From Perognathus longimembris pacificus (lineage: Eukaryota > Chordata > Mammalia > Rodentia > Heteromyidae): DNA of 64,000 nt. The stretch is from NCBI RefSeq assembly GCF_023159225.1, contig NC_063180.1, positions 9,235,297 through 9,299,296 of the forward strand. The letters are read 5' to 3'. The notes under the pieces were generated by a model that saw only the letters and a program-made list of their open reading frames with translations, did no database searches and was not told the origin of the DNA. A program made the position numbers and the translations under genes. Shown piece by piece: positions 1-14,098 of the stretch. The stretch's first letter is position 1; the number at the start of each line of letters is the position of its first letter.

Positions 1-2810
1 AAGGCTGTCAAGGTGAACTGCTCAGAAATGTCTGATGGAGGATAATTGTTTCTTATTTTACCCAAAAGGGTATTTCCAAATTGCTGACTTGACACTTTTC
101 TCTTTTTGTTGGAACATTTCATTGACTATTACTTTTCAAACTATGCACAGTTCCCTGGGAACTTTGTACCCTATTGGCTTTTATCAACCTTCCAGCTGGT
201 GTTGTAGGGGAATTTATCAAATGCCTGCTGTTGTAGAAATTACTTTAGAAGCATAAGAGGTCAACCTTAGGAGGGTTTTAGAGAAGTAGTCCTGCTGGTT
301 CATTTTCAGTCAAGGAAATAGATACCTAGGAAAGAGTAGATCTCACAGTGACTTAGAGAGTTAGCAGAGAGATGTCTTCCCACTATACAGTACTGTACTA
401 GCTTGATGTGATAGAAGATGAAATGGATATGTAAATGTGAAGATACTACTTTCTTTACCTGTCCTTTTCTTCTTTTATCTCTTCTTCATTTCTTCTCTCT
501 GTCCTTTCCTTACTTCACTCTGATAATATTTATTTATATCTACTTCCTTGTTTGTGTTCAAAGACTTGGTGAGAATATTTGTATATGTATGCTAAAACCC
601 TTCATAAATTTTTATGATATTATTATAAGTAACCATGGTTTTAGGATAGAAAGGGTGGGAACTGTAACTCTATATAGTTGGTATTTTTTGGCAGAGCAAA
701 ACTCATAAAGGGATCTGAAGGATCAGTTTACTTGAAAACTGAAGTGCTCACTTCTATTTTCAAATTCATTTCACTTTTATATCAAATGAAACCAATTTGG
801 TGTAGAAAATTAAAGTAGCTGCATTTTTCCTGAACACAGAGAAATCTTTTATTTGCCTCTAAACTTTTCCATTTTTCATGACAGCCACTGCATTTTCTTC
901 TCTGAAACACAAGTCAGTGTAAGCATGGCTGGCAGGCTAAAATGATTATGGAATAATTTGTGTGTGCCAGACCAAACCAAATCAATCACTATTGTTTAGG
1001 GACCCACAAAAATAATGGCTAGAGAGAAGCTATTTCTGGAATTCCATGAAATAGGATTTGCAAACACAGTAAAGGTGTAGATCACTGAATATCCTGCGAA
1101 ATAGCTTGTAAGTTTCGAATTTGCACCCCCAAATATGAAATGTATATATGGTGACTTAGTGTAAACTAAAAGATAGCTTTGGTACTGTTGTAATTAGTGT
1201 TCATTTATAGGTTTCCTATAAGTAACAATATTTAATTAATGTACATATTACCATTCTAGAAAATTAGTTTGCAGACTTACAAGGATGGAAAGAAGATGAG
1301 ATAACAATCAAGTGAGAACTAGAACAAAACTGATAGAAACGAGGATACATTTGTTTCTGAATGTATTCCATGGATGTTGGTTCAGGGGCAGGTTTGGGGT
1401 TTGCTTTTGTTTTGTTTTGGACTGTGTTTGCATCTACGCCAGTTCCTTGCTCTTGAGGGAGCCTCTGTCACCATAACTCTCTCCTATGATAGTTCTAGGA
1501 ATCTATTTTCCCTCAGGACAAGTCTTGAGTTACTAAGAATTACTACAGAAAACTTGGCATTGTTGTGAACTGCTAAGCATTCATTTCTTTGGACATTTAA
1601 GGATAAGGACATAATCTTCAGCTTTCATAATAAGTTGAAATATTCTTGACAGTCTTGGAAAAAAAAAAAAAAAAGATGGATTGTCCCAGCCCAGCAGTGC
1701 ACAGCTCAAACTACTTTCCTTCTTTCTCAATTTTCTCTCAATATCTCAAATTGCAATTACTTTTTTATCATCTGAAAAAAAGTGTAGTTATGAGTATCTA
1801 ATGACCTGGGAGATTTTGAAAGAAAAAAATCAAAACAAGAAAGTCCCTTATATGAGGTTCCTAAGATGTGAATTTTTTGCTCCAGTATGTTACTGAGTGA
1901 GCATTCTCAGGTGGGAAACTGAGAAGAAAATGAAAAAGGAGGACACAACAGATCATGGGCACCAATGAGCATTCTGCTGAGCATCCAGCCTGTTTCCACA
2001 GGAAGTTGTTGATAGTGACCATAGCACAGATGGTTCTTTCTTGAGGCAAGAGATGGCTGCAGACCACCACACTTTAACCCACATGGAGGCTGTAGTATCC
2101 AGGGTGTTTCTGGTTGAAGTAGAAACTCTCATTAGTTAAGGGTAATACCCCCTGCAAAGAGGTAGCTGTTCTTGATTAGCAGCCACTACTCATCATAGCT
2201 TGGGAATTTGTTCACTAGCTCAGGAAGAGGTTCTGAGTATAACCCCAAACATGTCTATTAAGAGAAAACAGCATCGTGGTAGATATAACACTTCACTGTT
2301 TTATGACTTTATTATTCTTTGTATCATGGTATTCCTTTTTATTTTTATCAACCTAGTCCTTTATTGGTAATTATTAAGTGAATTATTAAGATGAAAATTC
2401 ATTAATGGAAACTTTTTTGACCCCTAGGCTAAATCAGATGCCCCAATCAATCTCTACTGCTCATGGAGAGTACTATTTATCAAAAAAAAGTTGTATAAAT
2501 GTTTGCTTTAATTTATTTGGGGCTTACATACAAATTCCAGTTTCCTTTCCTCCACTGGATATGTAGGTTTTTTTTGCATGCTACTATGTCTGAATGGTAA
2601 CTGTATTTCTAGCCCATCCATGTAGGCTTCAGTAAATAATTGTGGACTGATATAATATACAAATATAACACATTGATTAAAGGAAAACTAAGATCTACAG
2701 GTTACAAAGTTACATTCTCACTACTATGAAATGATGCTAAAATACAAGAAATTGTCATCCTATGCAATAAAGCCATATAAATCTGCCTGTTTTAGTGAGA
2801 TTTTTATGGT
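1..2810. other. Intergenic, no gene seen
   Basis: AT-rich unique sequence. Short open frames on both strands show no recognisable domain or codon pattern. An A-run lies near 1659-1674. I see no clear SINE, LTR or RNA gene. Confidence 0.6.
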
Positions 2811-2811
2811 G

Positions 2812-2972
2812 TATATGTACTGGTACTGGGGCTTGAACTTATGGCCTACACACTGTCCCTTAGCTTTTTCATCTAACATTCTACCACTTTAGCCATGGAG
2901 TATTATTCCACAAGACTCAAATCCCAGCCTCCTGGATAGTTGGGATTATTGTTTTGAGCTACTGGTACCTTT
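2812..2972 (-). repeat. Composite 7SL/tRNA SINE, diverged
   Basis: Read on the minus strand it has the 7SL-like 'cctgta/cagcctcctggatag' segment and the tRNA-like 'ggcttgaactt...' tail found in the other composite SINEs of the window. It is heavily mutated and has no clear target duplication. Confidence 0.6.
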
Positions 2973-3091
2973 CTTGACAATTTTGATTATAATTCATCCC
3001 TTCCTTTACTATTTTGAAAATCACATATGTTAAACCTCATAGCCAACTTCTTTCAGCTCTTAGTGAGACTCACTATTCCTCTCTCATTGTC

Positions 3092-3131
3092 AGAGGAGAG
3101 AGAGAGAGAAAGAGAGAGAGAGGGAGAGAGG
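3092..3131. repeat. (GA)n microsatellite
   Basis: An impure GA array of about 40 bp. It generates low-complexity open frames on both strands that are not genes. Confidence 0.9.
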
Positions 3132-4474
3132 CAGGCTTGGGTCTCCCAAAATAGCTCAATTTGGGTACAATATTTTAATATACCCTGTGTGGAGGGGAGT
3201 GTGCTCCATGAATTCAAAGGATAAAATCCAAACATTCAGAATGGATAAGGTACATTTCTAAGGTTTGATTATATCATATTTACCTTGCTGATGAGAACAG
3301 ATTCTCCCATTTCAATGACTAGGGAGCATTACATCTTCATGTATTTTCATGTATTTGATTATTTAATCACTGAATAAACAGTATAAGAGTACACTTTACA
3401 TGCACTCTACGCAAGTGTTCTAATGTCTCTTTGATATTTCATGGTGATGCTGCAGAAGCACTGGGACCTCGGCTCCATGAAGAGTTAAGTTTGTCGGACC
3501 AGAAGATTTCAGAATTATGGCTTCTTGATTTTGTTCTATTTTAGATTTAGTTAGAATATAATTAAGTTGATATTACTCAGATATAAAGTCCAAATGTGGT
3601 GCCATGACTTTTGACTGTATGTTATTTATGTGACTTTATTGTTTATAAGAAGATTTCTTTCTTCCCCACTGGGCAAATTGGTCCTTCAGGGCAGCTGGAC
3701 TGGCTGTCTGTCTACAATGCCCTCCACCAGATTGGCAGACTAGGAGGAAAGGGGAAATGACGCTGTCCCTTACACACTCCGATATCAAATGATATGAAAA
3801 ATGCCCCCCTGTTAACATAGTACATTTTAAAATTAACAGACAACTCTTCCTGTACTGAATAGCTAATAATCCAAAAAAAATCATATGCTATACATATTAT
3901 CAAGTAAACATATTCTGGCACAGGCAGTCCTTTGAAAGTACAGTTAGAATTTACCTTTGCTTGCCTTTTGCTACTTACAAAAGGAGGCACTACAAACTGT
4001 GACAACATGGAGAAAGCTACAAAACATAATACTTAATGAAATAATCTAGATACAGAAAGAGCAACCTCAGAAATGATAAAAAAAATATTCATAAACACCG
4101 AAGCAGTAAGATAATAGCTACTAGTGATGGGTTGGGGATTTGGGTGACATGGGAAGCTGTAAGTAAAAAAAATAAAGTCACAATTATAGAGCATTAATAC
4201 ATTCATGTAAAAGATAAAAACTGTAGTCAATCATAAAAAAACAATACCATTAAATGCTAAAGAAATTGTAAGTTAAAAGGTTAAATTTTATTTCTGTGAG
4301 TAGGTTCTGATTTGATATTTATATAATTTTTTCCTAAGTACTAGTATTCCTTTCCATTTTCTACCTAAAACCAGTGTTAACATTCACAGCATAAAGGACT
4401 TTCTAGCAGAACTAAAGAAAATAGAGCACAAAACTTAGGCACTTTGACATTTGACTACAGTTACATAAACATGT
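3132..4474. other. Intergenic, no gene seen
   Basis: Unique AT-rich sequence. Open frames near 3636-4008 (minus) show no family signature. Confidence 0.55.
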
Positions 4475-4662
4475 TTCAAGCGAGGTGCTGGTGTTCATGC
4501 CAATAATTCTAGTTACTTATGAGGTAGAGATCTGATGATCATGGTTCAAAATCATCCCATGTAGAAAAATTCATGAGACTCTTCTCTCCCAATTAACCAG
4601 CAAAACCAAAGGTAGAGGTGTGAGTCCAGTTGTAAAGCATCAGCCTTGAGCAAAAAAAGCTA
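4475..4662 (+). repeat. Composite 7SL/tRNA SINE, diverged
   Basis: Shows the 'tagttacttatgaggtagag' 7SL-like part, a 'catgagactcttctctcc' linker and the tRNA-like 'gtgagtccagttgtaaag...' part. It abuts a second copy downstream. Confidence 0.6.
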
Positions 4663-4664
4663 AC

Positions 4665-4904
4665 CAAAATGGATTCTGGCTCACACTGTAATCCTAGCTA
4701 CTCAGGAGGCTGAGATTTGAAGATTGTTGTTTGAAGCCAGCTGGAGTAGGAAATTCCCTGAGACTCCTAAGTCTAATAAATTACAAAAAAAAAAAAAAAA
4801 AAAAGCAACTGGAAGTGAAGCTTAGCCTCAAGTGATAGAGTGCTAGCCTTGAGCGAAAGAAGCTCAAGAACAATGACTAGACCCTGAGTTCAAGCAACAG
4901 GACC

Positions 4905-4940
<36 letters not shown>
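4665..4940 (+). repeat. Composite 7SL/tRNA SINE with internal poly(A) and (CA)n tail
   Basis: Contains 'cctagctactcaggaggctg' (B1/Alu-like 7SL segment), an A20 linker near 4784-4804, a tRNA-like unit with A-box-like 'tagcctcaagtgatagag' and B-box-like 'gagttcaagcaacag', and a terminal (AC)n array at 4904-4937. CA tails recur on this SINE class in the window. Confidence 0.8.
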
Positions 4941-4942
<2 letters not shown>

Positions 4943-5392
4943 AGCTAAGCACTGTCTTTCAAAAATATCTTTCTTATCCTTGAAAGCATTGAATGCTTGT
5001 CAATAAATGCTACAGCCCTGCTAGAGAATTGTTCCACTCTATTATAATTATCACAGGAATGATGACTTGTACTCTCTTACCATGGTCTTCCCATATCACA
5101 GGGCAAGAAAAGAACATGTTCTGTGGGAAGTAAAAAGGAAGCTCAGGGCTATGGCTAAGCACTCTGAAATCTACCTGAGGCCTGGGCTTTAAAAGCATTT
5201 CTCCATGTTGTTGCATTACTTGTTTTAAAGAGAAAATTATTGAATGATTGTGTACATATTGGTTTTTGGGGAAGAAATTCAGCATAGTGCTGGATTTTCT
5301 TGGTTAAATATAATTAGAAGATAGCTAAGCAACTTTTTATATACATATGAAGCAAAATATAAAGTTTAAAACAGCACATATATACATTGTAA

Positions 5393-5520
5393 TTATTTAT
5401 TTATTTATTTTAAAAGTGATATACAGACAGGTAACAGTGTCATATGTAAGGCAATGAGTACATTTCTTATCAAACTTGTTACCTTTTCTCTCATTTTTCT
5501 CCCTCTGTCCTCCCTAGCAT
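5393..5520 (-). mobile_element. LINE-1 3' end fragment (antisense)
   Basis: On the minus strand this matches the 3'-UTR terminus seen at 9000-9085: a GA-rich block, 'gtaacaagt..', then 'tgtatatcact' and a tail. It is a short, 5'-truncated, decayed copy. Flanking 4941-5392 has no gene. Confidence 0.6.
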
Positions 5521-6393
5521 ATATACATTTTAGTGGGAAAAACTCTGTTGGACAGTCAGAACTTGGGAGCATGTATATTATATTTTCAAACTACCATCTG
5601 TAATTTCATACTTTGTCATATATGAAACAATACATTTTGGATCCATTATTTTTAATTACAGGCTTTGAAAAGTTTGAGTGGCTAAAAATTCATAAACTGC
5701 TTTGGTGACTGGCAATTCCTTTGTACAACTACTTAAAGATAATACAAAAATATTCAGAAAAGATAACAAATTCATTCCATGTAATATTCCACAGGAATGA
5801 GGATACTGTTTAGGTTCTGATGTAGAAATCTGCCTAGTAAATTGTCATGAAATCAAAACAAAGCAGTAGATGTCATTCCAAGTGAAAGTTTTTTATGAGA
5901 AAGAATGGATTTTAAAAACCCAAAATGCATAGTATTCTTTTTCTTTGAAATGGAAAATAGATTCACAAGAATCAAATAAAGTTACCTATGGGGAAGTTAT
6001 TCTACAAGTTAGCATCTGTTATTGATTATAACATATGAAAGGATTACTGATTCAACACATGAAAATAAGTTTAAAGTTATATATTGTAGTCTTATAAAAA
6101 TAAGATCCAGGCCCTTTCAGAGTACCTTAAGGTCCATTCTCCTCTCCTTTCCTTTTCTATCATGTTTTGTGAGGACTGATAAACCTCCGTTGGGGTGGGG
6201 ATATGAGCTATTTGAATGACCTCTATTCCTAATGTGCCCGTAAAGGGTGGGGAATTGTGATTTTTCTTGATATAGTGATAACATGCTCATCTGACTCTCT
6301 CTTCTCTAGAGTTAAAAATCTAGAAAAAGAAATAGAATATTTGGTAGTGATTTAGTTATTTCCTAGTTCTTTCTTAGACAAGGTTGTGTTTCT
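5521..6393. other. Intergenic, no gene seen
   Basis: Unique AT-rich sequence with no recognised coding, RNA or repeat signal. Confidence 0.55.
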
Positions 6394-6407
6394 GGCTATA
6401 CCTTCTT

Positions 6408-6614
6408 TTTTTTTTTTCTTGGCCAGTCCTGGGGCTTGGACTCAGGGCCTGAGCACTGTCCCTGGCTTCTTTTTTGCTCAAGGCTAGCACTCTGTAACTT
6501 GAGCCACAGCACCACTTCTGGCCATTTTCTTTATATGTGGTGCTGGGGAATTGAACCCAGGGCCTCATGTACACGAGGCAAGCACTCTTGCCACTAGGCC
6601 ATATGCCCAGCCCA
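6408..6614 (-). repeat. Dimeric tRNA-derived SINE, full length, with TSD
   Basis: On the minus strand it reads: ID-like head ('gggctgggcatatggcctag'), linker 'agaaaatggccagaagtgg', second tRNA-like unit ('gctcaagttacagagtgcta'), 'ccaggactggcc', poly(A). It is flanked by a perfect 14-bp duplication 'ggctataccttctt' at 6394-6407 and 6615-6628, so it is a recent L1-mediated insertion. Confidence 0.93.
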
Positions 6615-7139
6615 GGCTATACCTTCTTGATGACAGGGTTTTCCTGGTGCACAACCTTTCCTACAGCACTTCTTTGGTATAGTGGAACTTCACTAGTTCA
6701 GAAGGTAAAAGCTCATCTCTGTCCTTCCGGCTCTTCTCAGTGTTTACTCTTCTTCTGCTCACATGTGCTTAGAAGGAACTTCAGTGAATTTTTCACAAAT
6801 AAACATCAAATAAGGGAACATGATTATCAGTGACCAGCCTTTAAGACTGCTCCACTCTTTGAAAATGAAATTTACTAGACTTTCTTACTTTCTTCTGGTG
6901 GTACAAACATTTTCTTTCCTCTCCCTTCTAGTGTCTGTTTTCTTCCAAACCTAAAATAATGAGATGTGTGTAGTTAGTGACACAGATTAAGTATCAGAGC
7001 AGGTATAATATTCTTAGCAAATGTCCTAAAGATGGCATCTCCCGTTGTCAGATACGATTGTCCTTCAGAATATAGTATCTATCTATATCAACTGCATCTC
7101 CTAACCATAACCAGGTAGTATTTCAGTTGACATTTGGAT

Positions 7140-9095
7140 GATAATCCTGGATTGGGAAGATTAATATAGTCAAAATGGAAGATTACCTAAGGCTATCTAC
7201 AAATTCAATGCAATACCCATTAATATCCCAACACCATTTTTTAATGAAATAGAGGAAACAATCCAGAAATTCAAATGGAACAATGAAAGACCCTGAATAG
7301 CAAAAACAATCCTAAGAAGAAAGAACAGTGCTGGAGGAATTACAATACCAAACTTCAAGCTGTATTATAAAGCTATAGTAATAAAAACAGATTGGTATTG
7401 GCACAAAAACAGGCCTGAGACCAATGGAACAGAAATGAAGACCCAGAAATGAACCCACAGAACTTTGCCTACTTAATCTTTGATAAAGGAGCTAAAAAAA
7501 ATAGTATAGAAGAAAGATAGCCTTTTTAACAAATGGTGCTGTCAAAAGTGGTTCAACACCTGCAACAAACTAAAACTAGATCCTTATATATCCCTCTGCA
7601 CCCAAATCAAGTCCAAAGGGATCAAAGACTTTGAAATAAAAACAGATACCCTGAAAACACTACATGAAGGAGTAGGAGAAACACTTGGGCTCCTTGGCAC
7701 AGGACAAAACTTCCTTAAAAAGGCCCAGAAATGCTACAAATCAAAGAAAGAATGGACAAATGGGACTGCATCAAACTGCAGAGCTTCTGCAGGACATAGA
7801 ACATAGCTTGCAAGATAAACAGAAAGCCCACAGATTGGGAAAAGATCTTTACCGGCCATGCAATGGACAAAGGCTTCATATCTAAAATATATGCAGAACT
7901 AAAAACATTACATTCCTGCAAAACAAAACCACAAAGAACCAATAGCCCCCTCAACAATTGGGCTAAAGACTTGTAAAGAGACTTCTCTGATGAGGAAATG
8001 AGAATGGCCAAGAGACAGATAAAAAAGTGCTCTATATCACTGGCCATAAAAGAAATGCAAATCAAAACAACATTGAGATTCCATCTCACCCCTGTAACAA
8101 TGCCCATTGTCAAGAAAACTAACAATAATAAATGTTGGAGTGGATGTGGCCAAAAGGGAACCCTACTTCATTGTTGGTGGGAATGTAAACTGGTTCAGCC
8201 ACTCTGGAAAGTGGTATAGAGATTTCTCAGAAGGCTAAACATAGAGCTCCCCTATGACCCAGCAGCCCCACTTTTGGGCATCTACCCAAAAGACCACAAA
8301 CAAGAACACATTAAAGTCACCAGCACAACAATGTTCATTGCAGCCCAATTTGTCATAGCTAAAATATGGAACCAACTCAGATGCCCCCCAGTAGACGGAT
8401 GGATCAGGAAAATGTGGTACATATACATAATGGAATTTTATGCCTCTGTCAGAAAGAATGACATTGCCCCATTCATAAGGAAATGGAAGAATTTGGAAAA
8501 AAATATACTAAGTGAAGTGAGCCAGATCCAAAGAAACATGGACTCTATGGTCTCCCTTATAGGGAATAATTAGCACAGGTTTAGGCTAGTCAAAGCAGAG
8601 GATCACAAGAGCCTAATTGCTATGCCCATATGAACTCATAAGATGATGTTAAGTGAAATGAACTCCACATTTTGGAATCAAGTGTGTTATACCACTATTG
8701 TAATTACTTTCAACATGCCATGTGAAATTGTAGCTTCTATTATTGGTGATCTTCTTGTAACCCCTTCCTGTGGTTGTACCCGCATTATCACTGTATCTCA
8801 TCTGAGTACACTGGGTACTGTATATACTGGTATTAGAACTAGGGAAGTGAAAGGGATTATCAAAATTGAGAGACAAAGGATAAAAAGACAAACGACTCCA
8901 AAAGCAATACTTGCAAAACCATTTTGTGTAAACCAACTGAACAACTCATGGGAGGAGAGGGAAAGGGCGAGGGGGGAGATGGGAATGAGGGAGGAGGTAA
9001 CAAACAGTACAAGAAATGTACCCCAGGCCTAACGTATGAAATTGTAACCTCTCTGTACATCACTTTGACAATAAATAAGAAAAAAAACCCATCTA
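7140..9095 (+). mobile_element. LINE-1, 5'-truncated: ORF2 C-terminal part and 3'UTR
   Basis: Reading frames broken by shifts and stops encode the C-terminal third of L1 ORF2, including '[22 protein letters not shown]' style residues near 8130-8215 and the 'GIYPKDHKQ..IKVTSTTMFIAAQ' region at 8274-8573. A 3'UTR follows with a G/A-rich block (8948-9000), 'ctctgtacatcactttgac' and an AATAAA-like terminus near 9070. The open frame at 7715-8125 minus is an antisense shadow. The reverse transcriptase core lies beyond the truncation. It is non-functional. The interval 6629-7139 is unremarkable. Confidence 0.93.
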
Positions 9096-10109
9096 TGTTG
9101 TTGACTTGCTTTGTCCAAGAGCAAGGACAAGACTGTGTCAGGGTGAGAAGTGTCATAAATATCTGTTGAAGTGATGGATGAGAGGCAGGAAAGAATGAAA
9201 AAAGTGTCAATAAATGAATAAAAGTGTCCGTCCATGTTTTGAGTAGTCTATTTCGTAGAATGATGCAAGAAGAAACATCACTTAAATGAGAACATGTACA
9301 AAGTATATCTCGAAGTCAACTTTACTTTATCAGAGAATATGATGGGGAGGAGGAAAGGAGATGTAACTTCACATTGGCTTGCTCTAATGGTCTGTTGCTT
9401 GCACTCTGAAATCATTCTGAACAATCACATTGCAGTATAGTTTTCCAAATTCTGGATGTTCTAAATCATATTTTGTTAGAAATACCTAGCAAAACTTTAT
9501 GGCATTCTAGAAAAACAGGAATACTGGGTTTTTATTTCAATATTGAATGTCTGTAAAATGTGCTAAAATACATAAAATTGCAGTCTGTTTGAAGTATGGA
9601 TTTCTGTTATAAAACAAAGCAACTTATGATTTCATATTCTTAATTCACCTCCTACTGGGAGAGTGCAAGGACTTGGCTGATCAAACTATCTCACAGTGAC
9701 AATTTCTACTGTAGACCTGCCAGGCTGTCAGCCAGTGTGAACTCATCCATCACAGAACAGCTTATCCATGAGTGAAAAGGAATCACTCTCAGGCGGATGT
9801 CTCTTTCACAGGCATTTCATTAAAAATTGTAACTTTTCAAGAACGTTTCTTAAAAGTTGCAAATGTAGGATAATTTCACTTAGTGTAAGCAGGAATTCTC
9901 TAACTCAGAGTTGTCTCTGCCTTTGACAAAGCATGTTAACACACAAGTTGAAGTTAATTAGAGTAGTCAGAAGGGTTCCTGCTGAGGCAGTCAGTGCCTT
10001 TTTGTATAAAGACTCTCTTTGAATTTTTCTTCAGGCTTTCTGTGGCTTTGCCATTGTTATCTCCATTATTTAAGTTTTCTCATTGTTGTTGCTTCTACAT
10101 TTGGCAATC
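9096..10109. other. Intergenic, no gene seen
   Basis: Unique sequence. Several short frames on both strands lack family features. Confidence 0.55.
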
Positions 10110-10307
10110 CTATCTACCCAGGTGGGTGAGATCTAGAAGACTATGGTTTGAAGTCAATCCAGGCAGAAAATGTCATGAAACTCCATCACAAATTGACCAG
10201 CATAAAGCAGGGTAGATGGCATGGCTCAAGTAGTAGACCACTAGACATGAGCAAACAAGCTGAGCAATCAAGAGATCCTGATTCCCAACCCTAGGAGTGC
10301 AAAAAAA
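10110..10307 (+). repeat. Composite 7SL/tRNA SINE, diverged
   Basis: Shows 'ggtgggtgagatctagaag' (7SL-like end), 'aggcagaaaatgtcatgaaa', 'ttgaccagcataaag' and a tRNA-like 'gctcaagtagtagaccac..' part ending in an A-run at 10301-10307. Confidence 0.65.
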
Positions 10308-10589
10308 TAGTTTCTGACACAAAACAGCATTGATATGGTTCATAGACGTAGCACTGTGTAAAAGAAATTGGACACATACAAAAAGATGGTGCACAATTCC
10401 ATGTATATGAAGGTCTCAAAGGGCACAAATAATCTATGATGGTAGAAGTATGAATAATAGCTATCTTTTAGGGGAAGAGTATCAACTGAGATGGGCCATA
10501 AGGGTGAATGCTGTCAATGTACTGTATCTTGATTTGATGGTGAATTAATATAAAAATTTGCATTTTTTTTCATTTTACTAGATGTAAGT

Positions 10590-11290
10590 TAGAATGGGAG
10601 AATATTTTTGCCAGGTATACCTCAGACAATGGCCTAATACATAACTTAATAAATTAGATCCTCAAATCCCAACAATCCAATTAATAAATGGGATAATGAG
10701 CTAAAGAGAGTCTTCTCAGTAGTAAAAATAGACAACAGACACATGGAGAAATGCACTACATCTCTGGCCATGAAGAAACTACAAATTAAAATAACATCAC
10801 CCCAGTTAGAATGGCCATTATCAAAAAGACTAACAATAACTTTCTGGCAAGGATGTGACCAAAAGAGAACTCTACTACACTGTGGATGGGAATGTAAACT
10901 CGTTCAACCTCTTTGGAAAGCAGTATGAATTGAAGATTCCTCAAAAACTTAAACATAGAACTACCTTATGACCCCCAAATTCTACTTCTAGGCATTTACC
11001 CAAAAGATTACAAACCAGGATACAGTAAAACTACCAGCACAATCTTGTTTATTCCAACACTATTCAAAATAGCTAAAGTATAAAATCTGCCCAGATGCCT
11101 CTCAATGGATGAATGGATCAAGATAATGTGAAATACGTACACAGTGAAATTTTACTCATCCATTAGAAAAATTGTGTTGTATCATTTGTAAAAAAATGTA
11201 AATAGTTGGAAAATGTATGTTCAATGAAGTAAGTCAGACTCAGAGAGACAAAAGATGCATGTTGAGAATTTCTTTGTGTTCCTCGTTACC
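10590..11290 (+). mobile_element. LINE-1 ORF2 fragment, older copy
   Basis: Translated pieces match the same L1 ORF2 C-terminal region as the 7.1-9.1 kb copy (for example the frame at 10743-10928 with a '[22 protein letters not shown]' segment), but with more stops and shifts. It ends about 90 bp before the minus-strand LTR at 11381. Confidence 0.85.
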
Positions 11291-11380
11291 ATAATGACTA
11301 GTGTGAACTGACAGACAGCTGTCCTGCATAGAAACTGCTCTCTGGGCCTTCCCTAATGCTACATTCTGACCCATGGATAT

Positions 11381-11684
11381 TGTTAGGTTTTTAAAGTAGG
11401 TAGCCAGTAAAGGAGAATGCCATGCAGTATTCAGGCAGGAAAGAAAAGTTTATTACCAAACTGCTGGCCTGTGGCCGAGTGATCCATGGCCTAAGAGAAG
11501 GGACAAAAGGCGTGACCCCCACCCAACCCTGCTGGGACAAGGGGTCTGGCCAGGTGGATTAGGATGTGACCTCAGGGAAAGGGGAGGTAACTGCCTCCAG
11601 GTCTGCTGGTTACCCAGGTAACTGTGTGGAGACTTAACGAAGTGGGGGGCATCTACATGGAGCCTTCCAGGGATGGAACTTACA
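11381..11684 (-). repeat. LTR of older family (3' LTR of the outer element, or solo)
   Basis: On the minus strand it starts TGTAAG and ends CCTAACA, with an AATAAA signal on the minus strand at about 11450. The first 72 bases on the + strand differ from the copy at 24733 at only about two positions. The middle differs strongly. The sequence just beyond its right edge reads 'aaaaggctggaa' on the minus strand, a weak polypurine tract candidate. Confidence 0.75.
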
Positions 11685-12013
11685 TTCCAGCCTTTTAATA
11701 GTTATGAAAAAGGACAAAGACTGGCTGCTTCCTGCTGGCAAGGGGTGTCAACCTTAGGGGTAAAAGGCAGAAATGTGGCCCCTCCAGGAGACGGCAAGCA
11801 GCTGGGTCCCTTGGTGGTAGATGCCAGTCCTTGAATAAAGCCTGGAAGAAGTCTCATAAGGCAGGGGCTGGACAAAAAAAAAAAGTTAAGGCAAAAGGAA
11901 AGGTTTAGGGCACAAAATTAAAAATTGGATGACTTGGCTAGTTCTTAGACTCAGGTATGGACATTAGATGGATAAGCTACTATCTCTTGATCCCCCGGCT
12001 CTGATTAATTTTT
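11685..12013 (-). other. Interior of the outer LTR element, no coding signal
   Basis: Sequence of unknown content with an A-run near 11875-11885. No retroviral motif could be read in it. Confidence 0.35.
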
Positions 12014-12104
12014 TTTTTTTTTTTGGCCAGTCCTGGGCCTTGGACTCAGGGCCTAAGCACTGTCCCTGGCTTCTTCCCGCTCAAGGCTAGCACTCTGCCA
12101 CTTG
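12014..12104 (-). repeat. 5'-truncated tRNA-derived SINE with TSD
   Basis: On the minus strand it has the second tRNA-like unit and 'caggactggcc' plus poly(A). The duplication 'cggctctgattaatttt' flanks it (about 11997-12013 and 12105-12121). Confidence 0.88.
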
Positions 12105-12249
12105 GCGGCTCTGATTAATTTTGAAAGGGAGCAATAAAGTGATTTTATTTAGGATGTGATATCATTCTTCTCTTACTGTACTCCATGATCTTTGTTCCCT
12201 GAATTGGATGAGTCCAAGGGGTCTAGGTGCTGTTGCTGGATTGCTTGCC

Positions 12250-12480
12250 CCCATTGGCATTCACAGGGTTTGAACTCGACCTGGGCACTGTCCCTGAGCA
12301 CTTCTGCTCCAGGTTAGTATTCTACCACTTGAACCACAGCTGTACTTCCAGCATTTTGCTGGTTAGAGATAAGTCTCTTCAGCCATGCTTCCTGCCTGGC
12401 TCTATGCTGGTTAGTTGGGAGATGGAGTTTGAGAGAGATTTTCTGCCTGGGCTGGCTTCAACCTGCAATCCTAGGTGTCT
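12250..12480 (-). repeat. Composite 7SL/tRNA SINE, diverged
   Basis: The minus strand carries the tRNA-like tail ('gggtttgaactcgacctggg' on +) followed by the linker and a 7SL-like part ('tttctgcctgggctggcttc' on +). Confidence 0.7.
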
Positions 12481-12539
12481 TTGTCACAAAAGCCATTTGC
12501 TATTTCCAATTAAAGCAACAAGGAGACCAAGGGCATTAG

Positions 12540-13560
<1,021 letters not shown>

Positions 13561-13574
<14 letters not shown>

Positions 13575-13880
13575 AATGAGGAAGTTCTTTCACCCAGAAG
13601 TCAGACGGACCTTCATGTTCATCAGAGAACACACAGGAGAGAAACCTTATGAATGCAACAAATGTAGACAGACCTTGGTATGGATAATAGAATTCACACA
13701 GGTGAGAAACCTTGTAACTATAGAAAGTCTTTCAACAAAATTCACACTTTAGCAGGCCTAAGAGAATTCACACATGTGAGAAATGTTAGGAATGTAATAG
13801 ATGTGGAATGTCTTTCACCTGGAAGAAAACTCAGTTTGCATTGGAGAACACAAACAGGATAAAAGCCTTGTGAGTGTAAA
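13561..13880 (+). pseudogene. C2H2 zinc-finger (KRAB-ZNF type) fragment
   Basis: Remnants of three or four tandem fingers with the conserved linker. 'HTGEKPYECNKC' is readable around 13628-13670 and 'IHTGEKPCNYRKSF' at 13692-13733. Stops and lost Cys/His residues rule out function. It begins in the stretch 'gaatgtaacaaa', which also fits TDH, so the two cDNAs are joined at microhomology. The parent ZNF gene cannot be named. Confidence 0.85.
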
Positions 13881-14044
13881 TCCTTTTTAAAAAAAGAACT
13901 CTTAAAACAGGCTCAGATTGTGTGGTGAGCAGCAACCAGAGTAGAGAGAGCTAACAAAGAATATTGTTCATAAAGTTTACTTGCACATATGAAAAAAAAG
14001 TTTTACTCTATAGTCTAAGCTGTTTATGAATTCAAAATCCTCTT

Positions 14045-14098
14045 GTCTCTGCCTCCTGAGTGCTATGATTACAGGCATGTGCTACCACATCTATCTTT
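14045..14098 (-). repeat. B1/7SL-like SINE fragment
   Basis: 'ctgcctcctgagtgctatg' and 'attacaggcatgtgctacca' on the + strand are the antisense of a 7SL-derived SINE. It is very short. Confidence 0.55.

Noticed and set aside
7715..8125. 136-codon minus-strand frame
   Set aside because: Antisense of L1 ORF2, which is recognisable on the + strand.
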